A stretch of DNA of 64,000 nucleotides, taken from the NCBI RefSeq assembly GCF_000023445.1, contig NC_012881.1, positions 2,658,501 through 2,722,500 of the forward strand. Reading direction: 5' to 3'. A program made the translations under genes and the position numbers. Source of the DNA: Maridesulfovibrio salexigens DSM 2638 (GTDB taxonomy: Bacteria > Desulfobacterota > Desulfovibrionia > Desulfovibrionales > Desulfovibrionaceae). This document shows, piece by piece, positions 8,618 through 17,222 of this stretch (its first letter is position 1; every line of letters begins with the position of its first letter). Under the pieces are notes generated by a model. That model was given only the letters and a program-made list of their open reading frames with translations. It had not been told where the DNA came from and did not search any database.

Positions 8618-9877
8618 TCATAACAGCCGTTCAGCTTCCTGCTTTACAGCTTCCAACTTTTGCTGCCTGCGAATTTTGTGTTCCGGCAACTCAATATAAG
8701 CCAGCAAAGCATAGAACATCTGCCCCACCCCAAACCGGGTCACGTAACTGTTACTGACGAAGTTCATGAAAGCCACGGAGATAAAAAGTGCAAGGAATAC
8801 ATACCTTTCCCTACCCTCGAGCAATCGTATTTTTTGAAAAAGACAAAACTGAAAAGCAAGAAAAAGAAGAAGACCGACAATTCCGGTCTGGGTTAAGACA
8901 TCCAGAAAATCATTATGACTGTTTAAAACATCGCCGACTTTTTGCCGTTCGTTGATATGGGAAGTTACACTGCCAACCCCGACCCCGGCCAGAATACCGT
9001 CCAATGGCTGGGCTGCATATGTCTCAATGTTATGCTTCCAGATCATCGGTCGCCCTGAACCAAACTGCGCCTTATCCGGCCCCTTAACTGCATCCACCAT
9101 ATCGAAAAAGATAGTGTAAACCACAGCAGCGGAAAGGATTAACACAACCCCCATAATCAAACTAAAGAAAGCAAGTAATTTTTTATTAACCCTGAACAAA
9201 TAATAATAAACAAAAAGAAGAAGACCGAAAAAGCAGGTTCGCACATAGCTTTTATACAGGCAGTATAGAGCAAAAACACTTATCATGCATGAGAAAACAA
9301 AAAACAGACGCTGCTTCAAAACAGGCACAAGTTCATCATACTGCGAACATATGACAGCAAACAAGACTAGAGTAATCAGATACAATGTCATGCAATGAGC
9401 AAGGTTATGCGGATTTACATATGCCCCGCTATATCGAAACAAATTATTCCAATATAAAACCTTATACAATCCTTTGCCTTGGACTATAAGAAAGGTACTT
9501 GCAAGAATAGGAACTGAATACCCTACGAGCATTATTTTTATATAACGCGCATAATCTTTAACCGTTACAACAACATTCTTCAGTACAAAATATGTAATAA
9601 AGGGAAGAACGAATTTAGCTGCATCTTTAATATTGGAATGCTCAAAATATAACAAATAAACAAACAACACCCAAAACACAAAAGAAAACAGAAAAAAATC
9701 TACAACAGAAACATTGATCTTCTTTGTAACGATTGTACGCAATATAAAAGCGACAATTAAAATACCTGTGGCAATAATAGCAAAAACTTCAGTTACATTA
9801 AGACCAAAGACCAACCACCCGATATCCACAAACATGATCGGACGGAAAAAATAGAACATGAACAAGAGTGAAGTCAT
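8618..9877 (-). CDS. O-antigen ligase/polymerase family membrane protein (Wzy/WaaL-like)
   Basis: This 419-residue protein has about ten hydrophobic helices and a large periplasmic loop at about 260-330. The loop contains GSGRPMIWKHNIE and GVGSVTSHINE...SHNDFLDVLTQTGIVG, which resembles the conserved loop of the O-antigen ligase/Wzy_C family with its H-N---L--L---G motif. It would polymerise or transfer lipid-linked repeat units in the inner membrane. Its ATG overlaps the stop of the upstream glycosyltransferase by four bases (ATGA), so translation is probably coupled. Polymerase and ligase cannot be told apart from sequence alone. The 136 bp between it and the exosortase gene holds nothing I recognise. 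Confidence 0.85.
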   Translation of the reverse strand: MTSLLFMFYFFRPIMFVDIGWLVFGLNVTEVFAIIATGILIVAFILRTIVTKKINVSVVDFFLFSFVFWVLFVYLLYFEHSNIKDAAKFVLPFITYFVLKNVVVTVKDYARYIKIMLVGYSVPILASTFLIVQGKGLYKVLYWNNLFRYSGAYVNPHNLAHCMTLYLITLVLFAVICSQYDELVPVLKQRLFFVFSCMISVFALYCLYKSYVRTCFFGLLLFVYYYLFRVNKKLLAFFSLIMGVVLILSAAVVYTIFFDMVDAVKGPDKAQFGSGRPMIWKHNIETYAAQPLDGILAGVGVGSVTSHINERQKVGDVLNSHNDFLDVLTQTGIVGLLLFLAFQFCLFQKIRLLEGRERYVFLALFISVAFMNFVSNSYVTRFGVGQMFYALLAYIELPEHKIRRQQKLEAVKQEAERLL

Positions 9878-10974
9878 GCAAGACCACCATTTTGCGTCTG
9901 AAGATTCAACTCATTATAAAAACTGATTATCTGATTCGTAACCTTGCGGGAGCTGAAATTTTCGTCAGCATATTTCCGGGCATTTTCAGACAATTCCATC
10001 CTTAAACCGGGATTATCGATCACTTCGGCTACAGCCCCGGCAATTGCCTCGGCACTGATATCATCCAAGAGTAGAGCCGTCTGGTCCGGCCTGATCACGT
10101 CTTTTATTCCCCCGACACCGGTTACAACCGGCACAAGCCCTGAAGCCATAGCCTCAAGCAATGAGACAGGACAACCCTCTGATCTGGAGGGCAGCAAAAA
10201 AACACAAGAATTTTCCAACGCCCAGCTTTTTTCCATGTCCTGAATATATCCCGGGAATGAAACGTTTGAGAGATTAAGAGCAGCAGTTCTCTCCATCAAA
10301 CCTTCTCTCTCAGGACCGTCTCCGGCCATAATTAACCTTAATCCATCATACCTTTCATTCAAGAGCGCAAAGGCCTCAAGCAGTTCATAGGCACCCTTCC
10401 CCCTGATCATGCGGGAAAGAAACAGCAGCGACTTTCCGTCCTTACTGCAAGCGGAAGAACGGGGAACATTGGAGGTATCAATCATCGTACTGACAACCTC
10501 CACCCGATCAATATTAATTCCAGCCTGTCCTAATTTTCTCTTGAACTCTTCAGCCAGAACAACAACCTTCCCCGCCCTGTTTAAAATCATTCGGAATATA
10601 TTTGATGTAAGCGGCCCACTTGAAATCCGTTTAAAAAATGCATCATCCCAACCATGACTGAAGATAAGGATTCTGCCGGAATACCCAAACAGAAAGAAAA
10701 TTAATATCAGGGCGAATTCCTTGAGGATAGAAACAAGATTCATTGACGGATTCATATGAATCACATCAAAACGATTGAAGCAAAGCAGCCGGACAAAAAT
10801 AAAAAGATCTGCAAATGTTCTTAAATACCGGACAAACCCTTTTTGTCCGGCTCTACGTCCATACGGAACAGCAGTAACATCAACTCGCCCTTCAAGCTCC
10901 TGTAACAACAGCTTTACGGTTTCAGCCACCCCTCCCATATGGCGCAAATCTGTCGAAACAAGCAACAACTGCAT
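9874..10974 (-). CDS. Glycosyltransferase family 4 protein
   Basis: The protein has 366 residues and a GT-B fold. The N-terminal domain begins MQLLLVSTDLRHMGGVAET. The C-terminal nucleotide-sugar domain begins near residue 180 (SLLFLSRMIRGKGAYELLEAF) and has the EX7E motif in SEGCPVSLLEAMASG followed by VPVVTGVGG. This is the GT4 retaining family, probably adding a sugar to the growing EPS repeat on the cytoplasmic side. A TTG at 10986 would extend it by four codons, but GGGAG five bases before the ATG at 10974 decides the start. It is the first gene of the leftward EPS operon and is divergent from the c-di-GMP gene at 11222. Confidence 0.9.
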   Translation of the reverse strand: MQLLLVSTDLRHMGGVAETVKLLLQELEGRVDVTAVPYGRRAGQKGFVRYLRTFADLFIFVRLLCFNRFDVIHMNPSMNLVSILKEFALILIFFLFGYSGRILIFSHGWDDAFFKRISSGPLTSNIFRMILNRAGKVVVLAEEFKRKLGQAGINIDRVEVVSTMIDTSNVPRSSACSKDGKSLLFLSRMIRGKGAYELLEAFALLNERYDGLRLIMAGDGPEREGLMERTAALNLSNVSFPGYIQDMEKSWALENSCVFLLPSRSEGCPVSLLEAMASGLVPVVTGVGGIKDVIRPDQTALLLDDISAEAIAGAVAEVIDNPGLRMELSENARKYADENFSSRKVTNQIISFYNELNLQTQNGGLA

Positions 10975-11221
10975 TAAAACTCCCAAACTATTACATTATT
11001 AGTTCACATCAGCCCGACCATCTAAATTATCACATTATTTCAGTCAACTACATCCACAGAAATCAAAAAGACTCCCCAGATTATGTCGAAACAATTCTTA
11101 AACACATTGTAACAGTACAGTAACAACCGACTCTGGATTGAGAGTATTTTTTTCACACCGCATTAAAACGGGATTTCACTCAACTGACAAGCTGAATACT
11201 GACTATATTCCGGGGAACTGT

Positions 11222-13492
11222 ATGTTACAATTACTAAAGAAAAAGGCTGCTGAGTTTACCGAAAGCCACAAAGAAGACATTAACATTCTTGAAGGCCCCG
11301 GCATCGGAAGCCTCATACAAAATGTAGGTTGGCTCAATATATTATACTTTGCAATTCAAGACTTTCCAACCCTCACCGCCATGTATGGGCCGGAATGGGC
11401 GGAACACTTGGAAAAACGAATCCGCACTGTAATCACCAAAGAAGGCCAAAAAAACCTTAACCATTCTGACTTCCATCTATTCTCTTTTAACGCAGGCGAA
11501 TTTTTCTTGCTGGACCCTACCGATAATATGAAAAATTCATCCCTGCAAAAACTAGCATACAAATTCAAAGTAAAAACCGAAAACAAACTTCAAAGTGAGC
11601 AGATTGTCCGCACCGGCAACAATGTGACCATCAATAGCGGGCACTCATCGTTTAAAGCTGAGCACTCCAACGATAAGCTTTGGTCAAATTTCCTTTCAGC
11701 AATAGGCGCAGCAAGGCTTGAAGCGCAAAAAAGTCTGGACATCACTAACCTTGAATTAAGCAACGAATTCAATAGCATTTTGCACGATTCGAACATCCGT
11801 TGTCACTACCAGCCTATAGTGAACTTGGCAGATAAATCAATCCACGGCTGGGAAGCTTTAGCAAGAGGACCGCACGACTCCCCATTCCGTTCGCCCTTAA
11901 CTCTATTTGATATGGCGGAAAAACTTGGCAAACTTTTCCACTTGGAAAAACAATGCCGTGAAGCGGCCATCAAAGCTTTCGGAAATCACGGACCCCAGCA
12001 CAAACTTTTTCTTAACATCCACCCCAGAACAATAGTTGATCCCAACTTCACCACCGGTGAGACCAAAAGATTACTCGACAAATGGGGACTTAAGCCGGGT
12101 AATATTGTCTTTGAAATCACCGAACGTCACAGCGTGAAAGATTTCAAAACATTTCGCAAAACATTGGATCACTACCGCAACCAAGGTTATCTGGTTGCCA
12201 TTGATGATGCCGGAACCGGATACTCGGGGCTGACATCCATTGCCGAAATCAAACCGGATTACATCAAAATGGATAAATCCTTTGTTGATGACATCGAAAT
12301 AAATCAGGTTAACCGTGCTTTAATCGACACATTTACCGACTTTTCAGAAAAAATAGGCGGTAAACTAATTGTCGAAGGCATTGAAACCCAAGAACAGGCA
12401 CTTACTCTTATCGATATGGGGGTACATCTGGGACAAGGATACTTTTTTGCCAGACCTCAGCGGGAAAAACCACAACTCACTGAGGAATCCCTAACCTTGC
12501 GCCGGACCTCCGACCTGCTCCCCAACACAGGAATTTACGGCATCCCGGTAAAAAATCTGGTCAACAAGGTTGAATCGGTCGAAACCGACACTCCGGTGCC
12601 AATGGTGCAGCAAATTTTCAAAGAGGCAAACGCCCTAAGCAGCATTGTAGTTGTCAAAAACAATAACCCTTGCGGTCTGGTTATGGAATACAACCTGAAC
12701 AAACATCTTTCCGGAAAATACGGTGTAGCCCTTTATTCCAACAAGCCTATTTCATCAGTAATGGATGACGGGCCGCTCATTGTGGATCTCGAGACCACGG
12801 TTGAGAAAGTATCCCAGCAGGCTATGGCACGCCCAAGAAAGCAAGCTTACGATGATGTCATAGTCACCCTGCAAGGTCAGCTTTTGGGAACTGTCTCCGT
12901 GCAACGTTTACTGGATACTCTCGCACATGTGCAGGTTGAGATGGCTAAAGGCACCAACCCGCTCAGTGGACTGCCCGGCAACCTTGATATTGAAAAAGAG
13001 ATAGACCGCCGCATGAAGGCAAACGAGAAGTACAGCATCATATACGCTGACCTCGACAACTTCAAAGTTTACAATGACACCTACGGATTCAAAAACGGTG
13101 ACAAAATAATTCTCCAGATCAGCAAGATCATCGCATGGGCCAGTAAAAAACATGGCGCAAACGGCGACTTTGTCGGTCATATCGGAGGAGATGACTTTGT
13201 CATGGTTACCACACCAGCAAAAGCTGAACGCATCTGCAAGTCCATAACCCGCATTTTCAAAAGGCTGGTCAAGAATAACTACAATGAAAATGATGCTACA
13301 AACGGCTGGATGGAGGGCAAGGGTCGCGATGGTTCCATATCAAAATTCCCGCTGGTTTCAGTATCATTAGCTATTCTGGACTGTGAACCGGATCAGCATC
13401 TCATGGAAATCGGGGAACAAGCCGCGTCCTTGAAAAAATGGGCCAAATCCATTGAGGGAAACTGCTGGGTTAGAGAAAGACGCAGGAGATAA
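11222..13492 (+). CDS. c-di-GMP protein: degenerate GGDEF, EAL, CBS pair, GGDDF
   Basis: The protein has 756 residues from the ATG at 11222. A TTG 28 codons upstream is possible but less likely, as GGGG precedes the ATG. Residues 36-170 look like a worn GGDEF domain, with NAGEF (90-94) where GGDEF should be. Residues 185-425 are an EAL phosphodiesterase domain with WEALARG, FEITER, AIDDAGTGYSG and LIVEGIE, so it appears catalytically complete. Residues 440-570 resemble a CBS pair. Residues 575-745 are a second GGDEF domain with GGDDF (655-659), lacking the RxxD inhibitory-site arginine. No membrane segment is seen, so it is cytoplasmic. Divergence from the EPS operon suggests, but does not prove, a role in EPS control. 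Confidence 0.9.
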   Translation: MLQLLKKKAAEFTESHKEDINILEGPGIGSLIQNVGWLNILYFAIQDFPTLTAMYGPEWAEHLEKRIRTVITKEGQKNLNHSDFHLFSFNAGEFFLLDPTDNMKNSSLQKLAYKFKVKTENKLQSEQIVRTGNNVTINSGHSSFKAEHSNDKLWSNFLSAIGAARLEAQKSLDITNLELSNEFNSILHDSNIRCHYQPIVNLADKSIHGWEALARGPHDSPFRSPLTLFDMAEKLGKLFHLEKQCREAAIKAFGNHGPQHKLFLNIHPRTIVDPNFTTGETKRLLDKWGLKPGNIVFEITERHSVKDFKTFRKTLDHYRNQGYLVAIDDAGTGYSGLTSIAEIKPDYIKMDKSFVDDIEINQVNRALIDTFTDFSEKIGGKLIVEGIETQEQALTLIDMGVHLGQGYFFARPQREKPQLTEESLTLRRTSDLLPNTGIYGIPVKNLVNKVESVETDTPVPMVQQIFKEANALSSIVVVKNNNPCGLVMEYNLNKHLSGKYGVALYSNKPISSVMDDGPLIVDLETTVEKVSQQAMARPRKQAYDDVIVTLQGQLLGTVSVQRLLDTLAHVQVEMAKGTNPLSGLPGNLDIEKEIDRRMKANEKYSIIYADLDNFKVYNDTYGFKNGDKIILQISKIIAWASKKHGANGDFVGHIGGDDFVMVTTPAKAERICKSITRIFKRLVKNNYNENDATNGWMEGKGRDGSISKFPLVSVSLAILDCEPDQHLMEIGEQAASLKKWAKSIEGNCWVRERRRR

Positions 13493-13532
13493 TATTTTGA
13501 TGCACTATCGCGCTTTTGACTATAAAGATTTT

Positions 13533-13585
13533 GCCTCCGGCAGCTTAAACCCTTTGAAACGGGTTTAAGAATCCCAAACTTTTTT
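13533..13585. repeat. Dispersed hairpin element, copy A
   Basis: GCCTCCGGCAGC is followed by TTAAACCC, an eight-base loop and GGGTTTAA (hairpin 13545-13568), then GAATCCCAAAC and a T-run. The same word order recurs at 16018-16077 and inverted at 25361-25435. It lies just after the GGDEF/EAL gene. Confidence 0.7.
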
Positions 13586-13627
13586 TATTAAGGCTTCACC
13601 GCTTTGATTTCAAATTTTGAACATGCA

Positions 13628-13676
13628 AATACCCGCAATACCAATGACGATATTGCGGGTATTCGTTGATTTTTTT
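13628..13676 (+). terminator. Terminator after the GGDEF/EAL gene
   Basis: AATACCCGCAATA (13628-13640), a ten-base loop and TATTGCGGGTATT (13651-13663) form a perfect 13-bp stem. CGTTGA and a run of seven T residues follow. Confidence 0.75.
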
Positions 13677-13689
13677 CAAGCAAACTATA

Positions 13690-13732
13690 CGCGAAGCCTA
13701 TTAAAAAGTTTTGGAGGGATGGGGTCTGGGGA
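13690..13732. repeat. Half-element of the dispersed repeat (GCGAAGC ... AAGTTTTGGAGGG)
   Basis: CGCGAAGCC, TATTAAAAAGTTTTGGAGGG and GGTCTGGGG appear here in the same order as at 16749-16791, and inverted at 25261-25296. This copy has no closing hairpin arm. Confidence 0.55.
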
Positions 13733-13742
13733 AGCATTCCAG

Positions 13743-15935
13743 CTACAATAAATTCTCATCGAAAATTTGCTTAATGCGATGCCGCAGATTGGTAAATCTT
13801 TTGCCTGCGGTCACGTTATTCAAACCGATAGTGAAGGCCCGTTTGCTTCCGATAAGCACAGCCAGCTTACGTGCTCTTGTCAGTCCGGTATAGAGCAGGT
13901 TGCGTTGCAAAAGCATGTAGTGCTGCGAAACAATAGGCATAACCACGGCAGGATATTCGCTGCCCTGCGATTTATGTACGCTGACCGCATAAGCAAGCGT
14001 CAACTCATCCAGCTCGGAAAGCTCGTAATGTACGATATTGCCATCGAACTCGGCGGTGAGCTCATTTTCCTCGGTATTAATATACATAACCCGACCAAGG
14101 TCACCGTTGAAGACTTCCTTTTCGTAATTGTTACGCAACTGCAAAACACGGTCACCTACGCGATATTCAACAAATCCGCGCTTCAACCCTTTACCATTGC
14201 CGGGATTGAGCTTTTCCTGCAACACCGCATTTAATTTCTGGGTTCCTACATCACCTTTGTGCATGGGAGTCAGCACCTGCACATCAGTCATAGGATCCAG
14301 TCCATAACGCTCAGGGATGCGTTCACAGACTGTCTGGACAATCATATCCTGAACTTTCTGCGTAGACTCCTGCGGAATCCAGTAGAAGTCTGCTTCAGGT
14401 GCATCTGCCGGATGCGGCATGGGGAATTCCCCGTCATTGATGCGGTGAGCATTGACTACGATGTAACTTTCCTGCGCCTGACGAAAAATATGATTCAGAA
14501 CCGCGCTCTGGACCTGTCCGCTTTGCAGCAAATCGGACAGAACGTTACCCGGTCCAACAGAAGGGAGCTGGTTAACATCACCCACAAAAATTACACGGCA
14601 GGTCAAAGGCACAGCGCGAAGCACTGCGAGGCAAAGCTGTGCATCGAGCATGGAAGCCTCATCCACAACCAGAACATCCGCCTTAAGCTTCTGATCTTCG
14701 TTGTAGTAAAATCCGCCATCTTCGGGAGTGAACTGCAACATGCGGTGAATAGTGGAAGCCTGCCGTCCGGTAGCTTCGGAAAGCCTTTTAGCAGCACGTC
14801 CAGTGGGGGCTGCAAGCTTGATCTTCAGCCCCAGTTCCTTGAGGGTCATGACCACGGCTCTGGTGATGGTAGTCTTACCAGTCCCCGGTCCACCGGTAAT
14901 GATGAAAAATTTATTAACGCAGGCTTCAAATACGGCCTCGCGCTGTTCATCCGAGAGTTCAAAACCAAGCTCGGATTCAACTTCGGGCAAAGCCTTCTCG
15001 ACCTTTTCCCTACTCACCGGGGATGGATGACTGATCAGACCGTGCAAACGCTTACAAATTTCCCGTTCAAAACGGTAAAAATGCATCAGGAAAACTGCTT
15101 CATCAATATCCTGTTCGGGCAGATTTTCCACCCGGACACGCTTACGTTCTTCAAGTGAATGAATACCTTCGCTGATCAATTCCAGATCAACGCCGCCCAG
15201 CATCTTGGCAACATCTTCAACGAGTTTGACCTTGGGCGAAAACATATGCCCGCCCCGCTCGCTTACAGAGAACAAAGAGTAAATAATGGCCGCTTCAATA
15301 CGTTGAGCAGAATCAGGAGCAAACCCAAGCTTGAGGGCCATTGCATCCGCGGTCTTAAAGCCGATACCGCGGATTTCATAAGCAAGTTCATAGGGATTTT
15401 CACTTATCTTATTAACAGCCTGAGCACCATAAAGATTGAAAATTTTAGCCGCATAGGTGGGCGGCACTTCGTGGGTATGCAGAAAAAGAATCAGGTTCTT
15501 AATATCGCGCTGGGATGACCAAGATTCTTTAATCGCTTCCAGTTTTTTCTTGGAGATACCTTTGATCTTGAGCAGTTTTTCCGGTTCTTCGTCCAGAATA
15601 TCCAGCACATCAATGCCGAATGTCTTGACCATATCCGTGGCGATGGCTTCACCGATGCCTTTGATGGAAGACGATTTCAAAAACCGGATAACCCCGGCTT
15701 CGGTTGCCGGGCGGACACGCTCATAAAAATCAGCCTCAAACTGGCGGCCGAATTTGGGATGCTGTTTCCAGCGACCGTGAAGTTCCACGGATTCACCGGG
15801 TGTGAGTGACCCCAAAACGCCCACAACTGTAATATGCGATGGTTCGTCTTTGGACGCGACACGGGCTACGATATAGCCGTTCTCTTCATTATGATAAACA
15901 ACTGCCCGGACTTCACCAGTAAGAGTATCAGACAT
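13743..15935 (-). CDS. recD2: SF1B DNA helicase RecD2
   Basis: The protein has 730 residues. The N-terminal part has an OB-like region (1-75) and helix-hairpin-helix segments (about 80-200) as in RecD2. The helicase core has Walker A GGPGTGKTT near 348-356, LVVDEASMLD as Walker B, a GDVNQLPSVGPG motif III, and a C-terminal VHKSQGSEYPAVVMP motif. RecD2 is a 5'-3' helicase of DNA repair that works without RecBC. The start is probably the ATG at 15935, with AGGA seven bases upstream; the preceding codon is a TTG. It lies downstream of recR, separated by 180 bp that contain a repeat element, so it may or may not share the dnaX transcript. Confidence 0.95.
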   Translation of the reverse strand: MSDTLTGEVRAVVYHNEENGYIVARVASKDEPSHITVVGVLGSLTPGESVELHGRWKQHPKFGRQFEADFYERVRPATEAGVIRFLKSSSIKGIGEAIATDMVKTFGIDVLDILDEEPEKLLKIKGISKKKLEAIKESWSSQRDIKNLILFLHTHEVPPTYAAKIFNLYGAQAVNKISENPYELAYEIRGIGFKTADAMALKLGFAPDSAQRIEAAIIYSLFSVSERGGHMFSPKVKLVEDVAKMLGGVDLELISEGIHSLEERKRVRVENLPEQDIDEAVFLMHFYRFEREICKRLHGLISHPSPVSREKVEKALPEVESELGFELSDEQREAVFEACVNKFFIITGGPGTGKTTITRAVVMTLKELGLKIKLAAPTGRAAKRLSEATGRQASTIHRMLQFTPEDGGFYYNEDQKLKADVLVVDEASMLDAQLCLAVLRAVPLTCRVIFVGDVNQLPSVGPGNVLSDLLQSGQVQSAVLNHIFRQAQESYIVVNAHRINDGEFPMPHPADAPEADFYWIPQESTQKVQDMIVQTVCERIPERYGLDPMTDVQVLTPMHKGDVGTQKLNAVLQEKLNPGNGKGLKRGFVEYRVGDRVLQLRNNYEKEVFNGDLGRVMYINTEENELTAEFDGNIVHYELSELDELTLAYAVSVHKSQGSEYPAVVMPIVSQHYMLLQRNLLYTGLTRARKLAVLIGSKRAFTIGLNNVTAGKRFTNLRHRIKQIFDENLL

Positions 15936-15954
15936 CAATTGGTCCTATATAGGC

Positions 15955-16080
15955 CTCCGGCGGCCTCGCGGGGGCGTGCAATTAGATGCGCTTCGCGCTT
16001 TTTATTAAAAAATTTTCGCCTCCGGCGGCTTAAACCCTTTTCCAAAAGGGTTTAAGAATCCCAAAACGTTTTAATAAGCT
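15955..16080. repeat. Dispersed hairpin element, copy B (composite)
   Basis: GCCTCCGGCGGC occurs twice, at 15955 and 16018. The second is followed by a perfect hairpin, TTAAACCCTTTT (16030-16041), CC, AAAAGGGTTTAA (16044-16055), then GAATCCCAAAACGTTTTAATAAGC. It matches copy A and the inverted copy at 25361-25435. It fills the gap between recR and recD2. Confidence 0.75.
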
Positions 16081-16116
16081 GGCTTGGGTAAAATTCGGAA
16101 AGACGTGCCTTCTTGC

Positions 16117-16722
16117 TTACAATTTCTGACGATATTCCAATGACTGCCGCAAAGTTTCCTTGTCAGTATATTTCACTTCAGATCCGATGGGGATACCCTG
16201 CGCAAGGCGGGAAAGCTCAATTCCGGGGTATTTGGATTCCACCATATTCTTGATATATGAAGCGGTAGCCTCGGCATCAACTGTGGCACCCAAGGCAAGA
16301 ATAAGTTCCTTTACTTCGCCCTTCTCAAGTCGCTCTTCAAGCTTCTGAAACTCAAGATGTTGCGGTGTAACACCATCAAGCGGAGAAAGAAGGCCGCCCA
16401 AAACCAGATAATAGCCGCGATACAAGCCCATTTCTTCAATCGCAAGCAGAGAATCCCATTCCGAGACAAGGCAAAGCTTATCGTGCTCACGCTTGGGATC
16501 AGAACAAATCCTGCAAGGACAAGTATCGGTAATACTGGCGCACTGCTCACAGATACAAAGCTTTTCACGCAGATCAATAACGCTCTGCCCAATGCCCGTA
16601 ACTTTCTCTTTGGGCATCTTCAGCATAGTCAAAGCAATGCGAAGTGCGGACTTGGGGCCAAGACCGGGAAGTTTCGCCAGTTCCTGCGCGACAACCCGTA
16701 ACGGCTCAGGTAAATTTTCCAT
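16117..16722 (-). CDS. recR: Recombination mediator RecR
   Basis: This roughly 201-residue protein has the full RecR layout: an N-terminal helix-hairpin-helix (LAKLPGLGPKSALRIAL), a C4 zinc finger (CICEQCASITDTCPCRIC), a Toprim domain (LCLVSEWDSLLAIEEMGLYRG ... GGLLSPLDGV) and a C-terminal Walker-B-like tail (LSRLAQGIPIGSEVKYTD). RecR works with RecO and RecF to load RecA at gaps. A TTG six codons upstream (16740) would lengthen it. I prefer the ATG because the family usually starts shortly before LPEPL, although neither start has a strong ribosome site. It follows ybaB in the conserved dnaX-ybaB-recR order. Confidence 0.96.
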   Translation of the reverse strand: MENLPEPLRVVAQELAKLPGLGPKSALRIALTMLKMPKEKVTGIGQSVIDLREKLCICEQCASITDTCPCRICSDPKREHDKLCLVSEWDSLLAIEEMGLYRGYYLVLGGLLSPLDGVTPQHLEFQKLEERLEKGEVKELILALGATVDAEATASYIKNMVESKYPGIELSRLAQGIPIGSEVKYTDKETLRQSLEYRQKL

Positions 16723-16748
16723 AAAAAGTAGTTTTTCCAAATACGGAC

Positions 16749-16832
16749 GCGAAGCCCGCTAAAAGTTTTGGAAGGGGGAGTCCAGAGGGGGAAACTTTTT
16801 ACAAAAAGTTTCCCCCTCTGGTCGCCGAAGGC
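16749..16832. repeat. Dispersed element with a perfect 19-bp hairpin, between ybaB and recR
   Basis: CGCGAAGCCCGCT and AAAAGTTTTGGAAGGGGG are followed by an inverted repeat. The left arm is 16782-16800 and the right arm 16803-16821, with two bases between. The arms read CCAGAGGGGGAAACTTTTT and its exact complement. TCGCCGAAGGC (16822-16832) follows and recurs at 25424-25435 and, inverted, at 19150-19160. It could terminate or attenuate transcription into recR. Confidence 0.8.
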
Positions 16833-16841
16833 AAAAATAAT

Positions 16842-17153
16842 TTAGAACATGCCGGGGATGTTCATTCCACCAGTGATGGAAGACATTTCAGACTCCATCA
16901 TAGCTTTTGCTTTTTTGTTAGCATCGTTCACAGCTGCGAGTACGAGATCCTGAATCATTTCAACATCACCGGACTCAACGATGGTAGGATCAATTTTAAT
17001 TTCAAGAACTTCGGAAGAGCCGTTAACTTTAACGTTAACCATGCCGCCACCAGCGGAGCTTTCAACTTCGCGAGTCTTGAGATCTTCCTGCAAAGCGGTC
17101 ATTTTGCGCTGCATAATCTGAGCCTGACGTACGAGATCGTTCATACCTTTCAT
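16842..17153 (-). CDS. ybaB: YbaB/EbfC nucleoid-associated protein
   Basis: The protein has 103 residues and begins MKGMNDLVRQAQIMQRKM. The pattern of a long amphipathic N-terminal helix, a central GGGMVNVKVNGSSEVLEIKIDP and a Met/Gly-rich C-terminus (SSITGGMNIPGMF) is diagnostic of the YbaB/EbfC family of small DNA-binding dimers. The frame extends further upstream, but AGGAG six bases before the ATG at 17153 fixes the start. It lies 69 bp after dnaX on the same strand, as in many bacteria. Confidence 0.96.
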   Translation of the reverse strand: MKGMNDLVRQAQIMQRKMTALQEDLKTREVESSAGGGMVNVKVNGSSEVLEIKIDPTIVESGDVEMIQDLVLAAVNDANKKAKAMMESEMSSITGGMNIPGMF

Positions 17154-17222
17154 TATATTACTCCTTGAAATTATTAACTTGTTAACTAACACACAAGACT
17201 GCCGGACAAACCGGAAATCCTA

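Noticed and set aside
11138-11221. Upstream TTG start for the GGDEF/EAL protein
   Set aside because: It adds 28 residues with no domain match and has no ribosome site, whereas the ATG at 11222 has one.
14259-15158. 299-codon open frame on the plus strand
   Set aside because: It is antisense to recD2 and has no recognisable protein features.
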